A stretch of DNA of 64,000 nucleotides from an uncultured Lewinella sp. (GTDB lineage: Bacteria; Bacteroidota; Bacteroidia; Chitinophagales; Saprospiraceae): contig CAJXPD010000005.1 of the NCBI GenBank assembly GCA_913057785.1, positions 24,394 to 88,393 of the forward strand, written 5' to 3'. The notes below the pieces were generated by a model. It was not told the DNA's origin. It made no database searches and saw nothing but the letters and a program-made list of their open reading frames with translations. Every line of letters starts with the position of its first letter. Position 1 is the stretch's first letter. This document shows positions 17,405 to 25,391 of the stretch, piece by piece. A program made the translations under genes and the position numbers.

Positions 17405-18835
17405 ATGAGTCAATACAAAACCGCAGCCAAGGATAGAGTACCTGTGGTGCAGAAGTTCGCCTTTGGCGCCGGACACCTTGTCAATAACCTACTACCCGGT
17501 GCACTCGGTATTTTCATGTTCTTTTTGCTTACAGCCTTCGGTATGGATCCCTTCTTGGCGGGACTTCTAGGAGGTCTGCCCAGGATTTTCGATGCTTTGA
17601 CGGATCCGATCATGGGCTTTATTTCAGACAATACTAAATCCAAATACGGACGAAGACGCCCCTACATATTTGTTGGTGCTATCCTCAGCGGCTTATTCTT
17701 TGTGATTCTGTGGCAATTGGATGAGAACAATACCCAGTCCTATAACTTCTGGTATTTCTTACTGTTTTCACTTGTTTATTTGATTGGGAATACGATTTTT
17801 TCCACTCCCTTGATTGGATTGGGGTATGAAATGACCTCGGATTACAACGAGCGAACCCGCCTAATGGCCTTTTCCCAAACGATGGGCCAAATCGCTTGGA
17901 TGATCGTTCCTTGGTTTTGGGTATTGATTGCTGACCCGGATCTATTTGACAATCAAGCAGAGGGTGTGCGGAAGCTTTCAGTTGTGGTAGGAGCAGTATG
18001 TATTGCCCTAGGGGTATTGCCAGCTATCTTCTGTAAGGGAATTGATGCTTCAGAGATGGCAAATCGGAAGGAAATCTCCTTTGCTACCTTATTTACCAAT
18101 CTTGTGGATCTCTTTAAAGGGATTGTGCAGGTGGCCAAGAACAAGCCTTTTGTGAAACTGTGCGGCGCTACTTTCCTAGTCTTCAATGGCTTCCAAATGG
18201 TAGCTTCATTCAGCTATTTCATCATCGTATTCTATATGTTTGATGGAGATTATGGAGCTGCAGGAAATTGGCCAGCATGGTTCTCTACTGTAAGTGCATT
18301 TGCCACTGCATTTTTGGTAATTCCTATTATTTCTTGGATGTCTAATCGGATGGGAAAAAGAAAAGCCTTTATCCTATCCACGGCTATCTCCATCGTAGGT
18401 TATCTGCTAAAATGGTGGGGATTCAATCCAGACAATCCTTGGCTGCTTTTCATGCCACTACCGTTTATCGCTTTCGGAGTTGGTGGTCTATTTACCTTGA
18501 TGATGAGTATGACTGCTGATGTTTGTGATTTAGATGAATTGGAGAATGGCATGCCACGTCGAGAGGGAACTTTTGGAGCTATCTATTGGTGGATGGTGAA
18601 ACTAGGGCAAGCGCTTGCTTTAGTAATGGGGGGATTGGTATTGAAAATTGTAGGTTTTGATCAAAATTCACAATTGCAAACCGTCGAAACATTGACACGC
18701 CTTCGTTTGGCAGATATTATCGTACCTGCCTTTACCGCAGGCCTTGCCATCTGGGTAATGTGGAGTTATGATCTGACAGAAGATAGAGCACGTGAAATTC
18801 AAGAAACATTGGTGGAAAGAAGAGGGGAGCTTTAG
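17405..18835 (+). CDS. MFS / GPH-family sugar:cation symporter
   Basis: This 476-residue inner-membrane protein has about 12 hydrophobic helices. The GPH/MelB hallmarks are present: FDALTDPIMGFISDNTKSKYGRRRPYIF in the first half (conserved D, a cytosolic RRRP loop) and MSNRMGKRKAFI in the second. MSMTADVCDLDELENGMPRREGTFGA is the second GPH signature, before helix 11. Within this glucan locus it is the obvious route for gluco-oligosaccharides from the periplasm into the cytosol, coupled to Na+ or H+. It lies between the lipidated enzymes (upstream) and the signal-less GH17 enzymes (downstream), so the gene order follows the path of the substrate. Confidence 0.92.
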   Translation: MSQYKTAAKDRVPVVQKFAFGAGHLVNNLLPGALGIFMFFLLTAFGMDPFLAGLLGGLPRIFDALTDPIMGFISDNTKSKYGRRRPYIFVGAILSGLFFVILWQLDENNTQSYNFWYFLLFSLVYLIGNTIFSTPLIGLGYEMTSDYNERTRLMAFSQTMGQIAWMIVPWFWVLIADPDLFDNQAEGVRKLSVVVGAVCIALGVLPAIFCKGIDASEMANRKEISFATLFTNLVDLFKGIVQVAKNKPFVKLCGATFLVFNGFQMVASFSYFIIVFYMFDGDYGAAGNWPAWFSTVSAFATAFLVIPIISWMSNRMGKRKAFILSTAISIVGYLLKWWGFNPDNPWLLFMPLPFIAFGVGGLFTLMMSMTADVCDLDELENGMPRREGTFGAIYWWMVKLGQALALVMGGLVLKIVGFDQNSQLQTVETLTRLRLADIIVPAFTAGLAIWVMWSYDLTEDRAREIQETLVERRGEL

Positions 18836-18908
18836 GGCTTGTCTAGTCTTAAAACCACTAGAATAATCATACACTAAATCCTGTAGTCTTAGAATTAACA
18901 AAACTGAT

Positions 18909-19793
18909 ATGTCATTTAGGTACCGTAAATCATGGGACATCAAGGGCGTCGACCTTAATAGTAAATCGGCAGCAGAAATTGAGGCTCTATTCAAAGGAGT
19001 ATTGGAGGATGGTATGCATGGCCTATGCTTTAGTGCATATGTGGAAGGCCAAGAACCAGGCTCAATTTTGACCGATGAACAAGTCCGCCGTCGTATGGGG
19101 ATCATTGCACCTTATACCAGTTGGGTACGTTCTTTCTCCTGCATTGAAGGGAATGAATTGATACCAAAAATCGCTAAAGAATTTGGTATTAAGACCCTCG
19201 TAGGAGCCTGGATCGGAGATGATCCGGAAAAGAACGAAGAGGAAATTGCTGCGCTGATCGATTTGGCCAAGCAAGGAGTGGTCGATATTGCAGCGGTTGG
19301 CAATGAAGTCATGTATCGTAAAGATGCCACCGAAGACCAATTGTTAAGCTATATCCATCGTGTGAAGGAGGCTTTACCGGATATCCCGGTGGGATACGTG
19401 GATGCCTACTACGAATTTAGCCATCGCCCTCGTATCACTCAGGCTTGTGATGTAATCTTAGCAAACTGCTATCCTTATTGGGAGGAGTGTCATATCGACT
19501 ACAGCCTTTTACATGCCAAACAGATGTATTATCAAGCTTTGGCGGCGGGTCAAGGCAAGAAAGTTATTGTTACCGAAACTGGATGGCCAAGCCAGGGTAC
19601 TGCCCTGGGTGATGCAGAGCCTTCCAGGGTTAATGCCTTACGCTACTTCTTGAATATGCAGCAATGGTCTGCACAGGATAATATTGAAATGTTCTACTTC
19701 TCCTCCTTTGATGAGGCTTGGAAAGTAGGCGCCGAAGGAGATGTTGGTGCCTACTGGGGACTTTGGGACAAAGATGAACAACTTAAATTCTAA
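18909..19793 (+). CDS. Signal-less (cytosolic) GH17 beta-1,3-glucan hydrolase, short form
   Basis: This 294-residue protein starts MSFRYRKSWDIKGVD with no signal peptide or membrane segment. It has a compact GH17 barrel: DGMHGLCFSAYVEGQ, VRSFSCIEGNELIPKIAKEFGI, DIAAVGNEVMYRK with acid/base E133, VILANCYPYWEE, and VIVTETGWPSQG with nucleophile E223, ending MFYFSSFDEAWK and GAYWGLWD. It is slightly shorter than typical plant or fungal GH17 domains (about 310). Its position straight after the symporter, next to another signal-less GH17 and downstream of the cytosolic phosphorylase, implies that it trims imported oligosaccharides inside the cell. Confidence 0.88.
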   Translation: MSFRYRKSWDIKGVDLNSKSAAEIEALFKGVLEDGMHGLCFSAYVEGQEPGSILTDEQVRRRMGIIAPYTSWVRSFSCIEGNELIPKIAKEFGIKTLVGAWIGDDPEKNEEEIAALIDLAKQGVVDIAAVGNEVMYRKDATEDQLLSYIHRVKEALPDIPVGYVDAYYEFSHRPRITQACDVILANCYPYWEECHIDYSLLHAKQMYYQALAAGQGKKVIVTETGWPSQGTALGDAEPSRVNALRYFLNMQQWSAQDNIEMFYFSSFDEAWKVGAEGDVGAYWGLWDKDEQLKF

Positions 19794-19817
19794 TACTGTT
19801 TTAGTAAGGTTAAATGC

Positions 19818-19854
19818 TTGGGTTGTGGAGCTATTCTTTTGCTCCATGACCCAA
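19818..19854 (+). terminator. 14-bp stem hairpin after the short GH17 gene
   Basis: TTGGGTTGTGGAGC pairs with GCTCCATGACCCAA through twelve Watson-Crick pairs and two G-T wobbles around a 9-base pyrimidine-rich loop. It starts 25 bp after the stop codon. No T-tract follows, so RNA processing or stabilisation is as likely as termination. The rest of the 271-bp gap to the next start shows no gene. Confidence 0.5.
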
Positions 19855-20064
19855 TCTGCAATAAGGATATCGATGAACTGATCTAAACTTATTTCGACTC
19901 AGGAGAGTATAATAAGGTGAAATCAGTTCTCTCATTGAAAGATACCGTTCTCCGACAATTTTGTGGTCAGCGTTTTAGCTAGGAGAATTACGCCCAACGG
20001 AAGTAAGACTTTTAGCTAAAAGGGTGACTCCAAAACACAAAAATTGTTAGAGAACCAAAGATAC

Positions 20065-21012
20065 ATGTACATGACTCACAGCAATAAACAGCCCTTCCCC
20101 TTTGCCGCAGCCATATGCTATTCGGGTTTTCGAGAAGGGCAGCACCCGGGAGGAGAGCATCCGACTTATGAGCAGATTAAGGAGGATCTATTGATCTTAC
20201 AAGGTCATTGGAAGTACCTGCGCTTATATGATTGCGATCAGCACGCCCTGACTACTTTGGAAGTGATCCGTCAGGAGCGGCTCGACTTCCAAATTATGCT
20301 AGGAGCCTATATCGAGGCTGAAATGAACAACTTTGGTTGCCCCTGGGGTGGAGGAGTATATTCGGAAGAGCAATTAGACAAGAACAGAACAAGTAATCTG
20401 CAAAAGATCAATAAATTGATTGATCTCGCCAATCAGTATCCTGATATTATTTGTTCGCTATCTGCCGGAAATGAAGCTTGCGTAGATTGGACCGACCATT
20501 ACGTTCCCGTCAAGCGTGTAGTGGAATATGTGAAACTCATCAAAAGAGGAGCAAAACAGCCGGTGACTTTTTGCGAGAACTACGTTCCTTGGTTGCACAA
20601 ACTCAAACCGCTAGCTGAAGTGGTAGATTTCATTTCAATCCATACCTATCCCGTCTGGGAGTACAAGCACATTCACGAGGCCATCGCGTATACTAAAGAA
20701 AACTACGAATCCGTAGCGAGCTTGTACCCGGATACACCAGTTGTTATCACGGAAGCAGGCTGGACGACTCAGTCCAACGGCCATGGGATCAACCCTCAAA
20801 ACGTGAATGAGGAACTGCAAAAGACCTACTTCCAAGACCTAATGGAATGGACAGAAGCAGCACAGATCACAACCTTCGTCTTCGAAGCCTTTGATGAACC
20901 CTGGAAAGGTTCCTCCGATCCAATGGAGCCTGAGAAACACTGGGGCCTATTCAAGGTAGACCGAAGCCCGAAGCTGGTGGTAGAGCATTTGAGCCAGCAG
21001 CCCATTACATAG
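20065..21012 (+). CDS. Signal-less (cytosolic) GH17 enzyme, second copy
   Basis: The reading frame opens at a TTG (20044), but ATG codons at 20065 and 20071 are more plausible starts, giving 313-315 residues. No signal peptide is present. GH17 landmarks: AAAICYSGFREGQHPGG, WKYLRLYDCDQHALTTLEVI, ICSLSAGNEACVDW (acid/base E, residue 137 from 20065), VDFISIHTYPVWE, and VVITEAGWTTQSNG (nucleophile E230). The end FVFEAFDEPWKG, HWGLFKVD is shared with the lipidated GH17 upstream, to which it looks closer than to the 294-residue copy. It probably acts in the cytosol on imported glucan oligosaccharides. The stop codon is immediately followed by a three-arm palindromic element. Confidence 0.87.
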   Translation: MYMTHSNKQPFPFAAAICYSGFREGQHPGGEHPTYEQIKEDLLILQGHWKYLRLYDCDQHALTTLEVIRQERLDFQIMLGAYIEAEMNNFGCPWGGGVYSEEQLDKNRTSNLQKINKLIDLANQYPDIICSLSAGNEACVDWTDHYVPVKRVVEYVKLIKRGAKQPVTFCENYVPWLHKLKPLAEVVDFISIHTYPVWEYKHIHEAIAYTKENYESVASLYPDTPVVITEAGWTTQSNGHGINPQNVNEELQKTYFQDLMEWTEAAQITTFVFEAFDEPWKGSSDPMEPEKHWGLFKVDRSPKLVVEHLSQQPIT

Positions 21013-21078
21013 TTAGATAGCTGTCCGTAGTTTCAAACTGCGGACAGCTATCTAACAACAAACTACGGACAGCTATAT
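21013..21078. repeat. Three-arm palindromic element, copy A
   Basis: Left arm 21013-21033 (TTAGATAGCTGTCCGTAGTT...) pairs with 21035-21055 over 21 positions with a single G-T. A second right arm (AAACTACGGACAGCTATAT, 21060-21078) follows 4 bases later, so the left arm can pair with either. It starts on the base after the GH17 stop codon. The same arrangement recurs at 38065-38122 with compensated base changes. It may act as a terminator or mRNA 3'-end element, or be a REP/MITE-like repeat. Confidence 0.8.
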
Positions 21079-21318
21079 ACAACATAAGAACATAGTCCTT
21101 TCCCTTCCTATTTCCCTTCAAGACCAATCCCCAGGACGCACTGCTAAAGCTCATGGATTCAAAGTCTAGAGGCTTTAGACTATTCTATCTATTTCTGTCA
21201 AATCTAATGTAGTCACTACTAGATGAGTAGAATGATTTTTTATTTGTGTCTATTTGACACAATAGACATATTTGTGTACTTTTAATGTCAACACCTATCG
21301 ATTCATCAAGTTGTACAC
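21079..21318 (+). promoter_or_regulatory. GH3 upstream region with overlapping palindromes
   Basis: No gene is visible in this gap. At 21247-21268 TGTCTATT and AATAGACA form a perfect 8-6-8 inverted repeat. Overlapping it, TTGTGTC and GACACAA (21244-21250 and 21256-21262) form a perfect 7-5-7 inverted repeat. Two overlapping symmetric sites about 50-75 bp before the GH3 ATG look like an operator. The surrounding sequence is AT-rich and promoter-like, but no exact TAnnTTTG is present. GH3 may thus be controlled separately from the upstream glucan genes. Confidence 0.5.
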
Positions 21319-23265
21319 ATGAAAAGAGCATTTAGAATTGTTGGCCGAATACTCGGCGTCTTGTTGTTACTGATCCTATTGGCAGTTGGATATTTTCGAA
21401 TAAAATGGGGAATTGAATCTTCCCGAAATATGAAATTGGCGGGAGAAGCCGCTCCTATGCTGACCATAGATGGACAAACCTTCCGAGATTTAAATAAGAA
21501 CGGTAAATTGGATGTGTATGAGAATAGGGAGGCTACTTTGGAAGATAGAGTAGAGGACCTATTGGGCCAGATGAACCTAGCGGAAAAAGCAGGAATGCTA
21601 TTTGCGCATTTTCTAGGGATGAATGCAGATGGTTCCTTGATGGAGATTCCGACCTTTTCTGATCCTTTTTCATTTATGGCAGAAAATACATCTACCACGC
21701 TCCTGAAAAAGAAGATGACGGCTGTTCAAAACCTTGGAGGTACCTCTGCTTATAATTATGCGACCTGGAACAACAACCTACAAGCTTTGGCACAACGTAC
21801 CAGACTCGGCATCCCAATTACCCTCATTTCTGATCCTCGGCATGGAGCCACCGGAATGGCAGGAGCCAGTGTCGGTGCCAAATGGATATCTGTGTGGCCT
21901 TCTCCATTAGGACTGGCTGCCACTGGAGATTCGGCGCTCGTTTGGGAATTCGGAGATATTGCGCGTCAGGAATACTTAGCACTAGGCATCCGATTGGCAC
22001 AGCATCCTATGGCAGATATTGCTACTGATCCTCGCTGGGCGAGAGTAAATGGTACATTTGGGGAAGATGCAGACCTTAGCGCGCGCCTAACCAAGGCTTA
22101 CATCCTGGGTTTGCAGGGTGATAGTATAACGGCTAATAGCGTGGCTTGCCAAACGAAACACTTCCCAGGAGGAGGGCCACAGGAGGATGGCTGGGATGCT
22201 CACTTTGCCAGTGGAAAAGGACAAGTGTACCCCGGTAATCAATTTGCCTATCATCTCAAGCCATTTGTGGACGGAGCTCTAGCTGCTAATACCGCACAGA
22301 TCATGCCTTATTATGGAATACCCAAAGGGCAAACCAAAGAAGAGGTCGGATTTGGTTTCAATGAAGAGATGATTCAAGGTTTATTGCGAGATTCTCTAGG
22401 CTTTGACGGAGTAGTAGCTACAGATTGGGGGATTATTTCGGATGCTTTTGTAAAAGAGGCTTCAGCCTGGGGGGTAGAGCATCTTTCGGAAAAAGAACGG
22501 GTCAAAAAGGTGCTGGATGCGGGTTGTGATGTCTTTGGAGGAGAATACGTGACGGACTTAATCATTGAACTGGTAGAAGAGGGGCAGGTCAGCGAAGAAC
22601 GGATTGATCTTTCTGTTCGTAGGGTACTCAGAGACAAGTTTAAACTAGGGCTTTTTGATGATCCATATGTTGACCTAGATAAAGTGGATATCGTGGGCCA
22701 ACCCAGATTTGTAGAGAAAGGGAAGGCAGCCCAACGAAAATCACTGGTATTGCTTAAAAATGAAGACAACACCCTGCCTTTATCTGCCAATCTGAAAGTG
22801 TACCTGATAGGGATGGAAGAGCAAGGGCTGACGGAAAAATATCCTCAGATTGTCAATAGTATAGAAAAGGCCGATGTGATCGTTCAAAAACTAAAGACCC
22901 CATCCTCGCCATCTCCAGGAGGCAGCTTTTTGGAAAGAATGATCCCACAAGGAAGATTGGATTTTAAAGAAAAGGATAAACAAAAAATACTCGAGCGGAT
23001 GGAAGGGAAACCCACGATCACCATTCTTACGATTACCCGTCCGCCAGTGGTTCCTGAGATAGATGCCGCCAGCAAAGCTATGATTGCAGACTTTGAATGC
23101 CAAGACGAAATTCTTCTCGAAATGATCTTTGGTAAGTTCAAGCCAAGTGGTAAGCTGCCCATTGAGATCCCCTCCTCTGTAGAAGCGGTACAGAACCAGT
23201 TGGAGGATGTGCCTTATGACTCTAAGGATCCTCTGTATTCCTTTGGACATGGCTTGTCTTATTAA
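21319..23265 (+). CDS. GH3 beta-glucosidase-like enzyme, membrane-anchored
   Basis: This 648-residue protein has an N-terminal hydrophobic anchor (residues 9-26, ILGVLLLLILLAVGYF) without a lipobox, so it is probably tethered to the inner membrane and faces the periplasm. A Ca-loop-like DLNKNGKLDVYE lies at 57-68. The GH3 N-terminal barrel has LISDPRHGATGM, ATDPRWARVNGTFGEDADL, QTKHFPGGGPQEDGWDAH (substrate-binding K280/H281) and GVVATDWG with nucleophile D369. The C-terminal alpha/beta sandwich begins near QRKSLVLLKNEDNTLPL and ends KLPIEIPSSVEAV and LYSFGHGLSY. No fibronectin-type-III third domain follows. It probably releases glucose from the non-reducing end of glucan oligosaccharides. 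It lies 306 bp from the upstream GH17 and has its own palindromic upstream region. Confidence 0.88.
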   Translation: MKRAFRIVGRILGVLLLLILLAVGYFRIKWGIESSRNMKLAGEAAPMLTIDGQTFRDLNKNGKLDVYENREATLEDRVEDLLGQMNLAEKAGMLFAHFLGMNADGSLMEIPTFSDPFSFMAENTSTTLLKKKMTAVQNLGGTSAYNYATWNNNLQALAQRTRLGIPITLISDPRHGATGMAGASVGAKWISVWPSPLGLAATGDSALVWEFGDIARQEYLALGIRLAQHPMADIATDPRWARVNGTFGEDADLSARLTKAYILGLQGDSITANSVACQTKHFPGGGPQEDGWDAHFASGKGQVYPGNQFAYHLKPFVDGALAANTAQIMPYYGIPKGQTKEEVGFGFNEEMIQGLLRDSLGFDGVVATDWGIISDAFVKEASAWGVEHLSEKERVKKVLDAGCDVFGGEYVTDLIIELVEEGQVSEERIDLSVRRVLRDKFKLGLFDDPYVDLDKVDIVGQPRFVEKGKAAQRKSLVLLKNEDNTLPLSANLKVYLIGMEEQGLTEKYPQIVNSIEKADVIVQKLKTPSSPSPGGSFLERMIPQGRLDFKEKDKQKILERMEGKPTITILTITRPPVVPEIDAASKAMIADFECQDEILLEMIFGKFKPSGKLPIEIPSSVEAVQNQLEDVPYDSKDPLYSFGHGLSY

Positions 23266-23360
23266 GTCAGGAATATGTTGCATAAAGTTTTGTGTAGTTT
23301 GAAACTGATGTGATTTTTCAGGCTAATAGGAAGCCTTAGGATTGTGCTGAAGAATACCGG

Positions 23361-23531
23361 ATGATCTATCTCTCTAAGGATAGACAGGCGGTCGCCCGCC
23401 TGGGGGATTATGCTTTTTTAGCCAATAGCGATTCAGAGAAAGAGAATGCAATTGAAAAACTCTGTGCTAGAGAACTTTATAATGTAAGCCTGAATGCCGA
23501 TCTTGTTACGCGTTCTTCTGGGCTAGATTAA
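23361..23531 (+). CDS. Possible small hypothetical protein or gene remnant (56 aa)
   Basis: A 56-codon frame with protein-like composition (MIYLSKDRQAVARLGDYAFL... ending TRSSGLD) sits in the 560-bp gap between GH3 and the sigma factor. No ribosome-binding site or homolog is recognised. A CAGGCGG/CCGCCTG hairpin at 23385-23402 lies inside it. It may be a remnant of a larger gene. Nothing else coding is supported in 23266-23825; the 76-codon frame at 23599-23829 has poor composition. Confidence 0.2.
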   Translation: MIYLSKDRQAVARLGDYAFLANSDSEKENAIEKLCARELYNVSLNADLVTRSSGLD

Positions 23532-23825
23532 TCGGGATCGGAGATTTGAACCTGATGCTAAGCAGTGTGACAATAGTAATCTTGAAGTTTCTGGTATTGT
23601 GTTTTATGGCCAAACAAGGCAGAAAAATCGCACCCCTGTCCAGCCGGCCAGGCGGGATAGCCGTAGGCTAAGTAAGATTCTTTCTAACGAAGGTTGGACG
23701 AAAAAGACGCAGCAGAAAAACACGAGTATCTATTGTTGCACTACTTACAACGGAAGAAAGAGTAAAATCAGGTATTTTCTTTGCTTATTGTTGGGTACCT
23801 ACTGCACCATTAATAGAACTAAGGT

Positions 23826-24404
23826 ATGAATGAACAACCTACTGATGAAGAGCTGATTTCAGCTATACAGGGAAACAGCACGGAACGAGATAGTGCCATG
23901 CGATACATTTTTTTGAACCTAGATTGGAAAGGGATTTTGCACAATTATCTAAGGCAGAAAGGGGGAGAGCAGGATGTGGATGAAATTTTTCAAAAGGCAA
24001 TTATCGTCTTCGATAGAAACATCAGACAAGGTAAATATCAGGGGAAAAGTAGTTTGAAAACTTATTTTTTCAGTATTGCTAAGCATCTTTGGTGGAAAGA
24101 ACTGAAAACACATGGAAGGAAAGAGGAGTTCCAAAATGAACATTACAGGGAAGAACAGGAAAGTGTTGAGTTGGAGGTGATTCGAAAAGAACAAAGGCAA
24201 TTTATTTCCTTGATATTAAGTAAAATTGGGGATCGGTGTAAGAAAATTTTAGAACTGTATCAGTTGGACTATTCTATGGAGGAGATCTCTGTTACCCTGG
24301 CTATGTCTAATGCCAATATGGCTAAGAAGGAGGCTTACAGATGCCGCAAGAAATTGAAGCGATTTATTGAGGAGAACCCAGGCTGGAAGGAGCTTATTAA
24401 TTGA
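23826..24404 (+). CDS. ECF-type RNA polymerase sigma factor
   Basis: This 192-residue protein has sigma-70 region 2 near residues 25-95: ILHNYLRQKGGEQDVDEIFQKAIIVF followed by GKSSLKTYFFSIAKHLWWKELK, the usual -10 recognition/melting helix. Region 4 lies near 130-180: KILELYQLDYSMEEISVTLAMSNANMAKKEAYRCRKKLKRFI, a helix-turn-helix that contacts the -35-like element. The length fits the ECF group of Bacteroidota. The downstream membrane TPR protein begins at the overlapping TTG or the ATG 5 bp later, so the two are co-transcribed, and the partner is probably an anti-sigma factor. Confidence 0.9.
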   Translation: MNEQPTDEELISAIQGNSTERDSAMRYIFLNLDWKGILHNYLRQKGGEQDVDEIFQKAIIVFDRNIRQGKYQGKSSLKTYFFSIAKHLWWKELKTHGRKEEFQNEHYREEQESVELEVIRKEQRQFISLILSKIGDRCKKILELYQLDYSMEEISVTLAMSNANMAKKEAYRCRKKLKRFIEENPGWKELIN

Positions 24405-24409
24405 ATATC

Positions 24410-25378
24410 ATGGACCGGGAAGAAGAACTATTCTATAGGATCGAAAACTATCTTCGTGCCAAGATGAGCGAGGAGGACAGGAAAGCTTTTGAGGCCGAAA
24501 TGGCCGCCGATGCCCAATTGGTAGAGGCTGTGAACTTACAACGCTTTGAGCATACTAGCATGGAGGTTTTGTTGGAGAAGGACTTGACGGCAAAAATGGC
24601 GAAATGGGGACAAGAAACTCGTCCTCCCGCTACGGGTGCCAAATCACGCTATCCCAGACTTGGCATTATCCTGATTGCCGTGGCGTTGCTTGTAGGTTTG
24701 TTTTTTTTGTGGAAGTCTACTCGTAGTCCTGAAAGAGATAGCTTGATGGAGGAACAGGAGGAAGCCATTCCACCAGCTACAGAGGAGTTGCCTCCGACTA
24801 AGGTAGAGCTTGATACCACTCGTGCTATTGCGACAGAAGAGACAGAAGAAAAGCCACCTGTAACTAAGAAGATAGTAGTACCAGATGATCCTCCTAAGGA
24901 AAGAAAAAGAAGCTTATCCAGCCAGGCCTTGGCGGTTGCTTTGTATGAGGAAAGAACACCTTCACATTTGCAAAGTAGTAGTACCATGAGATCAGGGAGT
25001 CCAGATCAAAATGAGGCCTCTGCCCTGATTCGAGGTATCGAACTGTTCGAGGAGGCGCTCTACCAAGAGGCGATTAATACCCTGGAACAAATTGATAGTG
25101 TCCAAGAAAAGCAAGCTTTCCGAGCTGCGGAAGAATATTTAGCGCATGCCTATTTTCAGGCGAAAGAATTTGACAAGGCGGCCGTGTTTTTTCGGAATAT
25201 CCGAGACAATAGCAGAATCATCGTGCGAGAACGGGCCGAGGGATACTTAATGTTGAGTTTGTTGGCCAATTATGATCTACATCAACTAGAAGTGGACCAG
25301 CTCTTGCAAAGTATGACTCAGGATGAGTATCATGAGTTTCATCTGGTGGCTGTAAAGGCCGCATCATCATTGGAGTAG
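24410..25378 (+). CDS. Probable anti-sigma factor: single-pass membrane protein with TPR-like domain
   Basis: The ATG at 24410 gives 322 residues; a TTG at 24401, overlapping the sigma stop by 4 bases, is the alternative. Residues 1-75 are charged and helical (EEELFYRIENYLRAKMSEEDRKAFEAEMAAD), the compact pattern seen in cytosolic anti-sigma segments. One membrane helix follows (LGIILIAVALLVGLFFLW), then a Pro/Glu/Thr-rich spacer (EEAIPPATEELPPTKVE), then a periplasmic helical repeat region near 200-320 (RGIELFEEALYQEAINTLEQID, AEEYLAHAYFQAKEFDKAAVFF). No zinc-binding HxxxCxxC motif is visible. It ends 13 bp from the convergent CHAT gene, which also carries TPRs, so a functional link is possible but unproved. 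Confidence 0.75.
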   Translation: MDREEELFYRIENYLRAKMSEEDRKAFEAEMAADAQLVEAVNLQRFEHTSMEVLLEKDLTAKMAKWGQETRPPATGAKSRYPRLGIILIAVALLVGLFFLWKSTRSPERDSLMEEQEEAIPPATEELPPTKVELDTTRAIATEETEEKPPVTKKIVVPDDPPKERKRSLSSQALAVALYEERTPSHLQSSSTMRSGSPDQNEASALIRGIELFEEALYQEAINTLEQIDSVQEKQAFRAAEEYLAHAYFQAKEFDKAAVFFRNIRDNSRIIVRERAEGYLMLSLLANYDLHQLEVDQLLQSMTQDEYHEFHLVAVKAASSLE

Positions 25379-25391
25379 ATTAAACGCAAAC

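Noticed and set aside
23268..23310. GTAGTTTGAAACT after GH3 as a third copy of the three-arm element
   Set aside because: Only the short AGTTT-AAACT centre matches; the diagnostic AGCTGT arms are missing.
23385..23402. CAGGCGG/CCGCCTG hairpin as a terminator of the GH3 gene
   Set aside because: It starts about 120 bp after the stop codon, has no T-run and lies within a small open frame; not convincing.
23599..23829. 76-codon frame overlapping the sigma factor start by 4 bases
   Set aside because: Composition is Lys/Arg/Thr-rich with no fold, and the overlap alone is not enough.
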